Assembly (NCBI GenBank): GCA_028281445.1
Contig: JANQJW010000018.1
Location: 64,001-128,000 of the forward strand
Direction: 5' to 3'
DNA length: 64,000 nucleotides
Source: Planctomycetota bacterium
Lineage (GTDB): Bacteria; Planctomycetota; PLA2; JAEUHO01
The notes below the pieces were generated by a model that saw only the letters and a program-made list of their open reading frames with translations, ran no database searches and was not told the origin of the DNA. This document shows, one piece after another, positions 53,241-61,684 of this stretch (positions are counted from its first letter, which is position 1; each line of letters opens with the position of its first letter). The position numbers and the translations under genes were made by a program.

Positions 53241-53456
53241 ATGGCCGGCAAGGGTGGATACAAGCATCGCGCGCGCAAGCTCAAGAACAAGCGCACACAG
53301 CGACTCCAGCGCGCGAAGGAGAACGTCCGCCGGGTCCGCAACCAGTTCGAGACCAAGGGCCAGACCTGGGAACCCGAGAACAACCCGGCCCAGATGAGCG
53401 CACTGACGCACGATGCGCGCCGGCTGGTGACTCGCAGCAAGTACGCCGAACATTAG
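53241..53456 (+). CDS. Small, very basic protein of unknown function
   Basis: The 71-residue product MAGKGGYKHRARKLKNKRTQ continues with a basic coiled-coil-like helix (RLQRAKENVRRVRNQFE) and an acidic/polar tail. The charge suggests nucleic-acid or ribosome binding, but it does not match a ribosomal protein that I recognise. GGAG lies seven bases before the ATG. It stands alone between two HEAT-repeat genes. Confidence 0.7.
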   Translation: MAGKGGYKHRARKLKNKRTQRLQRAKENVRRVRNQFETKGQTWEPENNPAQMSALTHDARRLVTRSKYAEH

Positions 53457-53523
53457 GTACCCGCGTTAACAACTCGCGTCGCCTGTCTCAAGGCGTGGAT
53501 GCGCGAGACCGACCCCGCAGCGC

Positions 53524-53700
53524 ATGAACCGCCTGCGGTCCCTGTCCGACGAGATCACGCTGCGCGCACTGAAGCAGTCCATGCACGCCGTAGCGAAACG
53601 TCTCCGCCAGGTAGCGCGCCCGCTCGCTTCCGACACGCCGCCCGGGACGCAAGCCGTCCGCCTGCGGGTGCTGCCCGGAGGACTGCGCGCGCGCAGGTAG
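53524..53700 (+). CDS. Possible 58-residue small protein
   Basis: An ATG at 53524 opens MNRLRSLSDEITLRALKQSM, followed by AVAKRLRQVARPLA and a proline-rich, arginine-rich end. It is an amphipathic, basic helix. There is no clear ribosome site or adjacent -10 box. Its TAG stop is also the first half of the next gene's putative -10 box. It may be real or a chance frame in GC-rich DNA. Confidence 0.3.
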   Translation: MNRLRSLSDEITLRALKQSMHAVAKRLRQVARPLASDTPPGTQAVRLRVLPGGLRARR

Positions 53701-53703
53701 GCT
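53698..53703 (+). promoter_or_regulatory. Putative -10 box (TAGGCT) of the small HEAT gene
   Basis: TAGGCT ends seven bases before the GTG start at 53711. Confidence 0.45.
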
Positions 53704-53710
53704 GTCGCGC

Positions 53711-54226
53711 GTGGAACCGCGCACCGTACGTCCCTGGCAGCTGGCCCTGGCAACGCTCGGTGCGCTTGCACTTGCGCTGGTACTCGCGTTCAACACAAGC
53801 ACGCACCATCCGCCGGCGCCGCCGTCGCTGGATCGCGACGGTGTGCTGCTGGCGTTCGCCTCCCCCGATCCGGATGAGGTGCGTGCCGCGCTCGCCCACA
53901 TCCGCGAGGTCAAGCCGCCGCCGGTCGACTGGTTGCTCTCGTTGTTGCGGCATGAGAACCGCGGCGTGCGCGAGTGGTCTACGCACGCGATGGGCGACAT
54001 CGCGCCGCAACGCAAGGACGTCGTGGACGCACTTGTCGTGAGCTTCCAGGACGACGACGACTACGTGCGCTGGAAAGCTGCACGCGCGCTGGGCAACATC
54101 GGGCCGCTTGCGGCTGTCGCGTTGCCGATGCTCGAGCGCACGGCCAACACCGAGCCGGATCAGGAGGTGGAGGTCGTGCGCGCGACGGCGATCAAGGCCG
54201 TCGGGCAGATCAAGTCGTCGCCGTAG
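53711..54226 (+). CDS. Membrane-anchored HEAT-repeat protein
   Basis: The 171-residue product has one N-terminal transmembrane helix (about 9-27, WQLALATLGALALALVLAFN). Three HEAT-like repeats follow (EVRAALAHIREVKPPPVDWL, VREWSTHAMGDIAPQRKDVV, and VRWKAARALGNIGPLAAVAL). They probably face the periplasm and bind a partner. The GTG start lies seven bases after TAGGCT. Its last 17 bases overlap, tail to tail, the end of the aldehyde dehydrogenase gene. Confidence 0.82.
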   Translation: MEPRTVRPWQLALATLGALALALVLAFNTSTHHPPAPPSLDRDGVLLAFASPDPDEVRAALAHIREVKPPPVDWLLSLLRHENRGVREWSTHAMGDIAPQRKDVVDALVVSFQDDDDYVRWKAARALGNIGPLAAVALPMLERTANTEPDQEVEVVRATAIKAVGQIKSSP

Positions 54227-55772
54227 CGGGCGCGGACGCGCCGAACGATCCGTGTACCTGCCCCTTGAAGCCCTGGACAGCTGTGCGCTGCATGTAGTCC
54301 GCGAGGCCGCGGATGCCGCCGAGCTCTTCCCCGCCTCCAGCGCGGCCCGGGCCGCCATGGATCATCGCGGGCAGTACCGTGCCGGGCGGAATCGACTGCT
54401 CGGCCATCTTGTCGCTGCCGACCCACAGACGTCCGTGCCACGGCGCCATTGCGAGCACAGCCGACTCGACCCACGCGCTGTCGTTGGAGTAGACGCTGCC
54501 GATCAGGCTGCCTTCGCCACGGGCCACGATGCGTGCGGCTTCTTCCGCAGAGCCGTCGTAGGGCAGCAGGCTCGCGCACGGGCCGAAGACCTCGTCGGCG
54601 TGGAAGGCGTCCGCGTCGGCATCCGCGGCTTCGATCAACGTGGGCGCGACGAAGTAGCCCTTGTCGTGGACCTGCTCCGCGCCGCCGCAGACGAGCTTCC
54701 CCGCACCCGAGAGCTTCTCGATGCCCGCGCGCACGTCGCGCAGCTGCGAGGCGCTGGCCAGCGGGCCCATCGTGGTTGCACTGTCAACCGGATCCCCGGT
54801 CACGACCGCGGCCAGCTGCGCCTCGATCTCACCGCGCACGTCGTCCATCCGCTCGGACGGCACGAGGACGCGCCGTACAGCCGTGCACTTCTGCCCCGTC
54901 TTCTGGCGGATGTCGAGGGCGACGTTTCGCAGGAAGAGGTTCCAGGCCTCGCTGCCTTCTTCGGCATCCGGCGCGAGCACCGCGGCGTTGAGCGAGTCCG
55001 CTTCGATGTTCATGTGCACGCTGTTGCGAATGCAGTTCTCGTTGGAGCGCAGCTTCGCCGCGGTCCAGGACGAGCCGGTGAAGGCCAAAACGTCTTGCGG
55101 GCCCATCTTGTCCAGCAGGTCGCCGGTCGAGCCCGCGATGAACTGGTACGCGCCTTCGGGGAGGATGCCGCTCTCGACCGTGATCTGCGCGATGCGCCAC
55201 GCGACCATCGCCGTGGGCGTGCCGGGCTTCTCGATGACAGGGACGCCTGCGAGCAGGGCGCACGCGGCCTTCTCCATCATGTTCCACGCCGGGAAATTGA
55301 ACGCGTTGATGTGGACGGCGGCGCCGTGGCGCGGCACCCAGATGTGCTGCCCCCAGAAGCGGGCGGTGCGTCCGAGCTGGATGCCGTCCCCGTCCGCGAT
55401 GAAGGGCGTGTCCGGAAGCTCTTTGGCGAAGTAGGAGTACGCGGCCAGCGTTCCGGTGGCGCCGTCGATGTCGAACTTGCCGTCCTTGCGCGTGGTGCCC
55501 GTGTTGGCGACGGAGAGATCGAGCAACTCTTCGCGGTGCTCGTGGATCGCACCGGAGAGGGCCTTGAGCATGGCACCGCGCTCGGCGAAGGACATGGCCC
55601 GCAGCGCGGGGCCTCCGACGGATCGTGCGTGGTCGAGTACCGCGCCGAAATCGATGCCGTCGCTGTTCACGGTTGCCATGGGCTCTTCCGTGGTCGCGTT
55701 GTAGAGCGGGCGGCCCTCGCCGGTCCCCGCGTGCCAGGCGCCCTGGACGTAGCTCTGAAGGGTGGTCGTCAT
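54210..55772 (-). CDS. Aldehyde dehydrogenase of the PaaZ/BoxD type
   Basis: The 520-residue protein resembles the NADP-dependent dehydrogenase part of PaaZ (phenylacetate pathway) and BoxD (3,4-dehydroadipyl-CoA semialdehyde dehydrogenase, benzoyl-CoA box pathway). Evidence is the start LQSYVQGAWHAGTGEG, SVANTGTTRKDGKFDIDGA, INAFNFPAWNMMEKAA and the nucleotide segment FTGSSWTAAKLR. The catalytic Cys lies in RQKTGQKCTAVRRVLVP and EVFGPCASLLPYD follows. The MaoC-type hydratase domain of full PaaZ is absent, and no other paa or box gene is near. A CoA-semialdehyde is the likely substrate. AGAG precedes the ATG. Confidence 0.88.
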   Translation of the reverse strand: MTTTLQSYVQGAWHAGTGEGRPLYNATTEEPMATVNSDGIDFGAVLDHARSVGGPALRAMSFAERGAMLKALSGAIHEHREELLDLSVANTGTTRKDGKFDIDGATGTLAAYSYFAKELPDTPFIADGDGIQLGRTARFWGQHIWVPRHGAAVHINAFNFPAWNMMEKAACALLAGVPVIEKPGTPTAMVAWRIAQITVESGILPEGAYQFIAGSTGDLLDKMGPQDVLAFTGSSWTAAKLRSNENCIRNSVHMNIEADSLNAAVLAPDAEEGSEAWNLFLRNVALDIRQKTGQKCTAVRRVLVPSERMDDVRGEIEAQLAAVVTGDPVDSATTMGPLASASQLRDVRAGIEKLSGAGKLVCGGAEQVHDKGYFVAPTLIEAADADADAFHADEVFGPCASLLPYDGSAEEAARIVARGEGSLIGSVYSNDSAWVESAVLAMAPWHGRLWVGSDKMAEQSIPPGTVLPAMIHGGPGRAGGGEELGGIRGLADYMQRTAVQGFKGQVHGSFGASAPATATT

Positions 55773-55856
55773 TGGTCTCTTCGTTCCCGAAAACCGCGAT
55801 GGGCCCGGCATGGTACTCCCGCCCTCGGCAGGGCCCGAAGCGGGGCAGGGGAGTCC

Positions 55857-55862
55857 TAGAAT
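55857..55862 (+). promoter_or_regulatory. Putative -10 box (TAGAAT) of dinB
   Basis: TAGAAT ends six bases before the GTG start at 55869. No LexA-type box is evident nearby. Confidence 0.45.
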
Positions 55863-55868
55863 CGCGGG

Positions 55869-57077
55869 GTGAATCCGGCCCGCCACATCCTGCATGTCGA
55901 CATGGACGCGTTCTTCGCGGCCATCGAACAGCGCGACAACCCCGTGCTGCGCGGGAAGCCCCTGCTCATCGGTGGCGCGGGTCCGCGCGGGGTCGTGAGC
56001 ACAGCGTCCTACGAAGCCCGGCCCTTCGGCTGCCACTCGGCGCAGCCCATGGCCGTGGCGCGCCGGTTGTGCCCGGATGCGTTCATCCTCCCGCCCGACG
56101 GCAAGCGCTATGGCGCGGTATCCGAGCAGATGTTCGAGATGTTCCGAGACGTCACGCCGCTGGTCGAGCCGCTCAGCGTGGACGAGGCCTTCCTCGACGT
56201 GACCGGTTGCGAGCGCCTGCTCGGCGGCCCTGTCGAGATCGCGCGCGATCTGAAGGCCCGCATCCGGTCCGAGCTGCAGCTGACCGCGTCGGTGGGGGTG
56301 GCACCGAACAAGTTCCTGGCCAAGCTCGCATCCGATCTGGAGAAGCCCGACGGGTTGACGGTCATCGAGGCGCACGACATCGACCGGGTGCTCCTGCCGC
56401 TGCCTGTCGAACGACTCTGGGGCGTCGGCCCGCGCACGGCGGGGCGCCTGCACGCGCGGGGCGTCCGGACGATCAGCGACTTGCGCGAGTGGAGCGTCGA
56501 AGAGCTCGAGGCGCGCTTCGGCTCCAGTGGCGAGCACTACTGGCACCTGGCCCGCGGGCTGGACGTGCGGGAGGTCGTGCCCGACTCGCGCGCGAAGAGC
56601 CTGAGCCAGGAGCGCACCTTCCCCGTAGACATCGAGGACTCCGACCACGTACGCGATATCCTCCGTGGGCAGGTCGAGCACGTGGCGCGGCGCGTGCGTC
56701 GCGGTGGATACAAGGCCCGTACCGTGGGTTTGAAGATCCGCTACGGAGCCTTCGAGACGATCACACGCCGCCACACGCTCGAACAGGCAAGCGACGTCAC
56801 CGCGGACCTACTCGCCGCCGCGTTCCTTCTCTACGACCGCTGGGCGCGCAGCCACTTTCGTCCCGTGCGCTTGATCGGGATGGGGGCGTCGGGGCTCGAA
56901 GACGGCGGGGACGAGCAGCTCGGTCTGTTCGAGAGGCCCGGTGCGAAGCGCAACAAGCGACTCGATCAAGCGCTCGATGCGATCCAGGACCGCTTCGGCG
57001 GTGCGGCGATCCACCGCGGCACGGACGCCGTCCCCGAACGCGGCGACGGCGACATTCCCGAGCTGCCGCGCGACTAG
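55869..57077 (+). CDS. dinB: DNA polymerase IV (Y family)
   Basis: The 402-residue translesion polymerase has the catalytic motif HVDMDAFFAAIEQRD (metal Asp and the steric-gate Phe) and SVDEAFLDV (Asp-Glu pair). GVAPNKFLAKLASDLEKPDG and the helix-hairpin-helix segment LWGVGPRTAGRLHARGV follow. The little-finger domain has KSLSQERTFP. The C-terminus, QLGLFE, resembles the beta-clamp binding motif (QLxLF). The start is GTG, six bases after TAGAAT. Confidence 0.95.
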   Translation: MNPARHILHVDMDAFFAAIEQRDNPVLRGKPLLIGGAGPRGVVSTASYEARPFGCHSAQPMAVARRLCPDAFILPPDGKRYGAVSEQMFEMFRDVTPLVEPLSVDEAFLDVTGCERLLGGPVEIARDLKARIRSELQLTASVGVAPNKFLAKLASDLEKPDGLTVIEAHDIDRVLLPLPVERLWGVGPRTAGRLHARGVRTISDLREWSVEELEARFGSSGEHYWHLARGLDVREVVPDSRAKSLSQERTFPVDIEDSDHVRDILRGQVEHVARRVRRGGYKARTVGLKIRYGAFETITRRHTLEQASDVTADLLAAAFLLYDRWARSHFRPVRLIGMGASGLEDGGDEQLGLFERPGAKRNKRLDQALDAIQDRFGGAAIHRGTDAVPERGDGDIPELPRD

Positions 57078-57088
57078 CAGCCAACTGC

Positions 57089-57094
57089 TAGACT
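57089..57094 (+). promoter_or_regulatory. Putative -10 box (TAGACT) of the kinase gene
   Basis: TAGACT ends nine bases before the GTG start at 57104. Confidence 0.4.
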
Positions 57095-57103
57095 CCGCAT
57101 CCA

Positions 57104-60100
57104 GTGGATGAGACCCCGCCCCCGGACGAGCACGACGAGGTCCACGAGCGGTTTCGCGGCATCGACCTCTCGGGCGAGACGCTGCTCGGGACCTTCCACG
57201 TCGAAGAGTGCATGGCCGAGGGCGGCATGGGCGCCATCTACCGCGGCACCAACACGAACATCGGTGTGCCGGTTGCGATCAAGGTGCCGCACGTGCGCTT
57301 CCTGTCCGAACCAGGCTTTACTGGCCGCTTTCATCGGGAGATCGCCGAGCTCGTCAAGCTCCGCCATGCGCACATTGCGCGCATCCTGGCGCAGGGAGAA
57401 GAGGACGGCGTTCCGTTCTTCGTGCTCGAGTTTCTCGAAGGCGGCTCGCTCGAAGATCGTGTTGCCGGCACGGACGGCGGCCGGCTCGAGGCGGCCGATG
57501 TGCCCGCGTGGCTGGGGCCGACCGCGGACGCCTTGGACTACATCCACGGCAAGGGCGTCGTGCATCGCGACGTGAAGCCGGCCAACATCCTCTTCGATGA
57601 CGGGGGCCAGGTCTTCGTCAGCGACTTCGGCATCGCGAAGGCGGCCGGAAGCGCGGACACGAGCCTCACCGCCACCGGGTCGGCGGTCGGCTCGCCGCAG
57701 TACATGGCGCCCGAGCAGGCGCTCGGCGAGGAGATCACGGGCGCCGCCGACCAGTACTCCTTGGCCGCGACGGTCTACGAGCTGCTCGCAGGCGCACCGA
57801 CGCACGAGGGTGCGACCCCCGTGCAGGTACTCGTACGCAAGCAGACGGAGGACCCGACGCCCATCGGCGAACGCGTCGCCCACCTTCCTGGCCCGGCGGC
57901 CGACGCCATCATGCGCGCGCTAGCCCGCGACCCGAACGACCGCTTTCCGACCTGCGGAGCGTTCGCGGACGCCTTCGCGGAGGGCTTGCGCGCGCCGGCA
58001 GCGCCACCCCCGCCGCTGGCCCCGTCGCCGCGTGCCCCGCGTTCACGCACGCCGACGCGCGTGCGCAGCGCGTCGACCCTGGAGTCGCGCACGCCGCCCC
58101 GCGGGCGGCGGTACGCACCGCTTGCCGGCGGCTTCCTGGTCGTCTTGCTCGCCGTGGGTGGGGCGCTCATGGTGAAGGGCGACGACGAGCAGGGAGATCG
58201 CTCGACGAGTCGCGAAGCGTCGCGTGCGCCGGAGGGACCGCGGCCCGGCCCGACCAAGGCTCCGGCGTCGCCGAAGCCGCCCAGCGATCCGGCACCGCGC
58301 GTCGCGGCCCTCACGCTGGCGATCGACACGCCGATAGACGGAGCTGTGGTTCCGGGGGGGCCGCTTCGCGTGGAGGGCTCGGTCACCGGGGAACGCGGCG
58401 ATGCAACGCTGATGGTCAACGGCGAGACGGCCTCCGTGGACGGAACCGGGCGCTTTCGCATCGACGTCGACATGGGCGGGGCGACCGACGAGCGTCGCGC
58501 GATCCGTGTCGAGTGCTCGGGGGATCACGTGACATGCGAGCCCGCGGTTGTGCATGTAGTCGTGGACGCCAAGCTGCCCGTGATCGTGCTCGAGAACCTG
58601 CCCGAGGAAGAGACGACCGTCAGTCAGGCCACGTTCACGGTCCGCGGCGCCGTCAACGACACCAATCGCACGTTGCTGACGATCAACGGGAAGGCCGTCG
58701 CGCTGGATCGGGACGGACTGTGGTGGCAGTCGGTCACCCTGCAGCCCGGAGATCGCCACGCGCTGGCCATCGTCGCGACGGATGCTGCGGGGAACCGTTC
58801 CACCATCAACCGAGTCTTGATCCGCCCGCTGCCGGAGGTTGGATTCGCGGTGCGCGAGCCGCGGCCCGGCGCCGTGTTCGGCACGCGGGAGGTGACCATC
58901 CAGGGCGTGGTCACCGGCGAGGAGCTGCCTGACGCTGTCCTCGTCCACGGCACCCGAGCGACGCTGACCGAGCGGTCGTTCCGCGCCACGATCACACTGC
59001 CAAGCGATGGGATCCACGACGTCATGGTCGTAGCACGCGGCGTGCGCGTGCTGACCTCGGCGGTCACGGTGCCCATCGTCATCGACACGGAGCCACCGGT
59101 GATCCGCGTCCGCGCGCCCGCGCGTAGCGAACACGTGCAGTACGAGCGCGCCTTCGAGCTGGCGGGCCGCGTCGAGGACGCGAGCAGTGTGACGCTGACG
59201 ATCAACCGCCGCCAGCACGCGCTGGAGGAGGAAGGCGCCTTTCGCAAGCGCCTTGCGCTGCCGCCCGGGCGGCGCCGCCTCTTCACGTTGCGAGCGACCG
59301 ATGCGGCCGGAAACGAGAGCGAGGTGGTCCGCGTCGCGGCCACGTACGCGTTCGTAACCCCATCCGAGGCTGAGGCGCTTGGCAAGCTGCCGCCAAGCGA
59401 AGTCTGGCAGCGGATCGAGAAGATCGACGACAAGCGCGAGTACGCGCGCCAGTGGGCGCAGCGGCGATCGCTTGCCGCGGCATACCTGGAGGCCAGCCGC
59501 TCACAGGTCCCTCCGGACGACGTCGTGGAGCTGGCGGCCCACGTCGAGATTCTGCGCGAGGCGGATCGCATGGAAGCAGCGGTCCGGATGGCGGCCGACC
59601 TCAGCGTGCCCCGTCCGGTCAAGGACAACTTCGGCGTCTGGCGGACCGGGCTCACTGCCGTCCAGAGGTGGGTTGCGTCGCGAGACGCACAGCCGGTCGA
59701 CGACGCGCTTCGACTCGTGAACGGGCTTCGAGCAGACCTTGTCGTGCTCGCTTCGGAGGTCGGGCCCGCGGACGTGCAGGTCCAGGGATGGACGGCGACG
59801 CTGGAGGTCGCCGCGGGACGGATCGAGCTGGCACGAGGTCGCCTCGCGGCGGCGCTGGCGCGTGGACAGGACGCGCTCGGACGCAACGCCGCCGTTGCCG
59901 CGGACATCGTGAATGCGATCGGGAACGCGTTGCTGACCGACACCGTGTCGCTGGACAAGTCGGCGGCGACGCAACAACAGCTTCTCGGCCTGCTCGCGGA
60001 CGCGAGAACCGCGAACGCGACGCAGCGCCAGGTTGCGTCGAAACGCTCGGAGCTCGATGACAAGCTGCGCGAAGCGCTGCTAGCCGCGCACAAACGCGCC

Positions 60101-60703
60101 GCCGGCAGGTTCGACCGCGCCGAGCGACGCTTTCGTCTCCTCGGCGAACCGCTGCCGGACCTGCCGATCCTGGATTCCTTCGGCCAGGGCACGCTCGTGC
60201 CGTCCGGCAAGGTCGTGCTGCTGGAGGTGTGGTCGACCTGGGTTCCCTACAGTGCCAGCGGCTGGCCGGCGATCCGGGAAATGCGGCGGCGATTCGAGAC
60301 CCGTGGCCTCGTCGTCAACGGCATTGTGACGCTCGCGGACAACCCGTTCACTGCGCAGCTCGAGCGCGATGACGACCTCACGGCGGCCTGGGTGCCCGGC
60401 ACCTGGGCGCACGAGGTCAAGCTGAAGTCCGAGGGCGCGGAGGACAAGCAGAACGAGCAGGCGGACCTGATTCGACGCTACATGCTTGCGCACCGTGTCC
60501 GGGGTTATCACGAGATGACCTCGTCCGAGGCGATCCTCGACAAGCTCGGTGCGACCGGCTGGCCATACCGCCTCCTGCTCGATCGCAAAGGCCGCATCCG
60601 CTTCATCCAGAGCGGCGTCCTCGAGCTCGACTACGAAGACCAGCGGCGCGACCTCGCGCGTCTGTACGCGGCGATCGATACGTTGTTGAAGGAAGAGCCG
60701 TAG
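57104..60703 (+). CDS. Receptor-like Ser/Thr protein kinase with Ig-like repeats and a cysteine-less thioredoxin-like domain
   Basis: The 1199-residue protein has an intact Hanks-type kinase (about 25-285): MAEGGMGAIYRG, VAIKVPHV, VVHRDVKPANILF, SDFGIAKA and YMAPEQA. A proline-rich linker and a transmembrane helix (about 340-358) follow. The outer part has several bacterial Ig-like modules (about 395-760), each with a TINGK/TVNGE-type strand and DAAGN, then a helical region (about 780-1010). The C-terminal TlpA/AhpC-like thioredoxin fold is at about 1015-1195. There the CxxC motif is replaced by WSTWVPYS near residue 1043, while GWPYRLLLDRKGRI (cis-Pro region) is kept. It thus looks like a sensor rather than a reductase. 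The GTG start follows TAGACT by nine bases. Confidence 0.9.
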   Translation: MDETPPPDEHDEVHERFRGIDLSGETLLGTFHVEECMAEGGMGAIYRGTNTNIGVPVAIKVPHVRFLSEPGFTGRFHREIAELVKLRHAHIARILAQGEEDGVPFFVLEFLEGGSLEDRVAGTDGGRLEAADVPAWLGPTADALDYIHGKGVVHRDVKPANILFDDGGQVFVSDFGIAKAAGSADTSLTATGSAVGSPQYMAPEQALGEEITGAADQYSLAATVYELLAGAPTHEGATPVQVLVRKQTEDPTPIGERVAHLPGPAADAIMRALARDPNDRFPTCGAFADAFAEGLRAPAAPPPPLAPSPRAPRSRTPTRVRSASTLESRTPPRGRRYAPLAGGFLVVLLAVGGALMVKGDDEQGDRSTSREASRAPEGPRPGPTKAPASPKPPSDPAPRVAALTLAIDTPIDGAVVPGGPLRVEGSVTGERGDATLMVNGETASVDGTGRFRIDVDMGGATDERRAIRVECSGDHVTCEPAVVHVVVDAKLPVIVLENLPEEETTVSQATFTVRGAVNDTNRTLLTINGKAVALDRDGLWWQSVTLQPGDRHALAIVATDAAGNRSTINRVLIRPLPEVGFAVREPRPGAVFGTREVTIQGVVTGEELPDAVLVHGTRATLTERSFRATITLPSDGIHDVMVVARGVRVLTSAVTVPIVIDTEPPVIRVRAPARSEHVQYERAFELAGRVEDASSVTLTINRRQHALEEEGAFRKRLALPPGRRRLFTLRATDAAGNESEVVRVAATYAFVTPSEAEALGKLPPSEVWQRIEKIDDKREYARQWAQRRSLAAAYLEASRSQVPPDDVVELAAHVEILREADRMEAAVRMAADLSVPRPVKDNFGVWRTGLTAVQRWVASRDAQPVDDALRLVNGLRADLVVLASEVGPADVQVQGWTATLEVAAGRIELARGRLAAALARGQDALGRNAAVAADIVNAIGNALLTDTVSLDKSAATQQQLLGLLADARTANATQRQVASKRSELDDKLREALLAAHKRAAGRFDRAERRFRLLGEPLPDLPILDSFGQGTLVPSGKVVLLEVWSTWVPYSASGWPAIREMRRRFETRGLVVNGIVTLADNPFTAQLERDDDLTAAWVPGTWAHEVKLKSEGAEDKQNEQADLIRRYMLAHRVRGYHEMTSSEAILDKLGATGWPYRLLLDRKGRIRFIQSGVLELDYEDQRRDLARLYAAIDTLLKEEP

Positions 60704-60707
60704 CTCG

Positions 60708-61475
60708 TCAGTCGAACGCCCACCAGAGGAAAGCGATCAGCGCCGCCGCGAGTAGCGCAAGGAGCAGCACGGCGCCCAGGCGTCCCCGTTCCATGCGCGC
60801 GCGTGTACCCCGCGTGAGGCGCAGGCGCCGGTACTTCTCGGGGACGGGTCCTGCGTCTCCGGACAAGCGCACCGCACCGGGCATCCAGGCCCGCGGCGCC
60901 GGCTTCGATCCCAGTCCGCCGAAGCCCGGGCGGAAACCGCCGTCTCGCGGCACCGGCACCTTCATGCTTCCACCCCCTGGGCGTGTACGCTTCGGGGCCG
61001 GCCGCGGTCGCGGGGACACGAGGTCGGGCGGTGGTCGCGGATAGCGACGTCTCCAGGGCCTGTGCGGCTCGGCTTGCAGGATGAAGATGAAGCCAAACGC
61101 CGCGCTGACGAGCAAGCAGAGGCCGCTCAACAACGGGTAGTAGCGCCCGACCGGCACCTCGCCGCTGAACGCCTGGTAGATCCCGGCGAAGAGGATGCAG
61201 CCGCCCGCAACAGCGCTCGCGCACTGCCGCCACCAGGGCCAGCGCCTGGCGTTCTCCGCAAGCCGCGCCTTGCCGCGCTGTTGCGTTCTCGGTTCGCCAA
61301 GCGCGAGGCTCGTCGACAGCACGGCCACGCCGGCGAGTGCGAGTTTCCACGGCACGAGCGCTCCCCAGAGCGCACTGAAGAACACGAAGTAGGCTGCAGC
61401 GAAGAGCAGCACGATGGGGAAGTTGCGTACGAGCGTTAGCGCAATGCGATCAACCGTGCCGCGCCTCGGGGTCAT
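60708..61475 (-). CDS. Membrane protein of unknown function
   Basis: The 255-residue product has about four hydrophobic helices in its first half (IVLLFAAAYFVFFSALWGAL, LALAGVAVLSTSLAL, SAVAGGCILFAGIYQAF and LLSGLCLLVSAAFGFIFIL). A long polar Pro/Arg/Gly-rich cytosolic segment follows, and a last helix is at the C-terminus (GAVLLLALLAAALIAFLWWA). No family is recognised. GGAGAGG lies eight bases before the ATG. The stop faces that of the kinase gene, four bases away. Confidence 0.75.
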   Translation of the reverse strand: MTPRRGTVDRIALTLVRNFPIVLLFAAAYFVFFSALWGALVPWKLALAGVAVLSTSLALGEPRTQQRGKARLAENARRWPWWRQCASAVAGGCILFAGIYQAFSGEVPVGRYYPLLSGLCLLVSAAFGFIFILQAEPHRPWRRRYPRPPPDLVSPRPRPAPKRTRPGGGSMKVPVPRDGGFRPGFGGLGSKPAPRAWMPGAVRLSGDAGPVPEKYRRLRLTRGTRARMERGRLGAVLLLALLAAALIAFLWWAFD

Positions 61476-61684
61476 GGACCACCTCTCCGCGGGCCGGGCG
61501 CGTCGGTAACGTCCTCCCGTTGACGACACGGTATCAGTTGCGACAGGGGTGCGCCGGCGCATGCGAATCGCGCGCGCGTTCATCGAACGAGACGTTGCGG
61601 GCGCCTTTTCATCGCAACGTGTGGCCGCGGAGGCGGCGTTTTCGTAGCCTGCGGAGGGCATGGATTTCGTATTGGGAGGTTGAT

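Noticed and set aside
56701..56725. Fourth copy of the ACAAGGCCCG hairpin repeat
   Set aside because: Only the short ACAAGGCCCGT string matches, inside the dinB coding region, and there is no palindrome around it.
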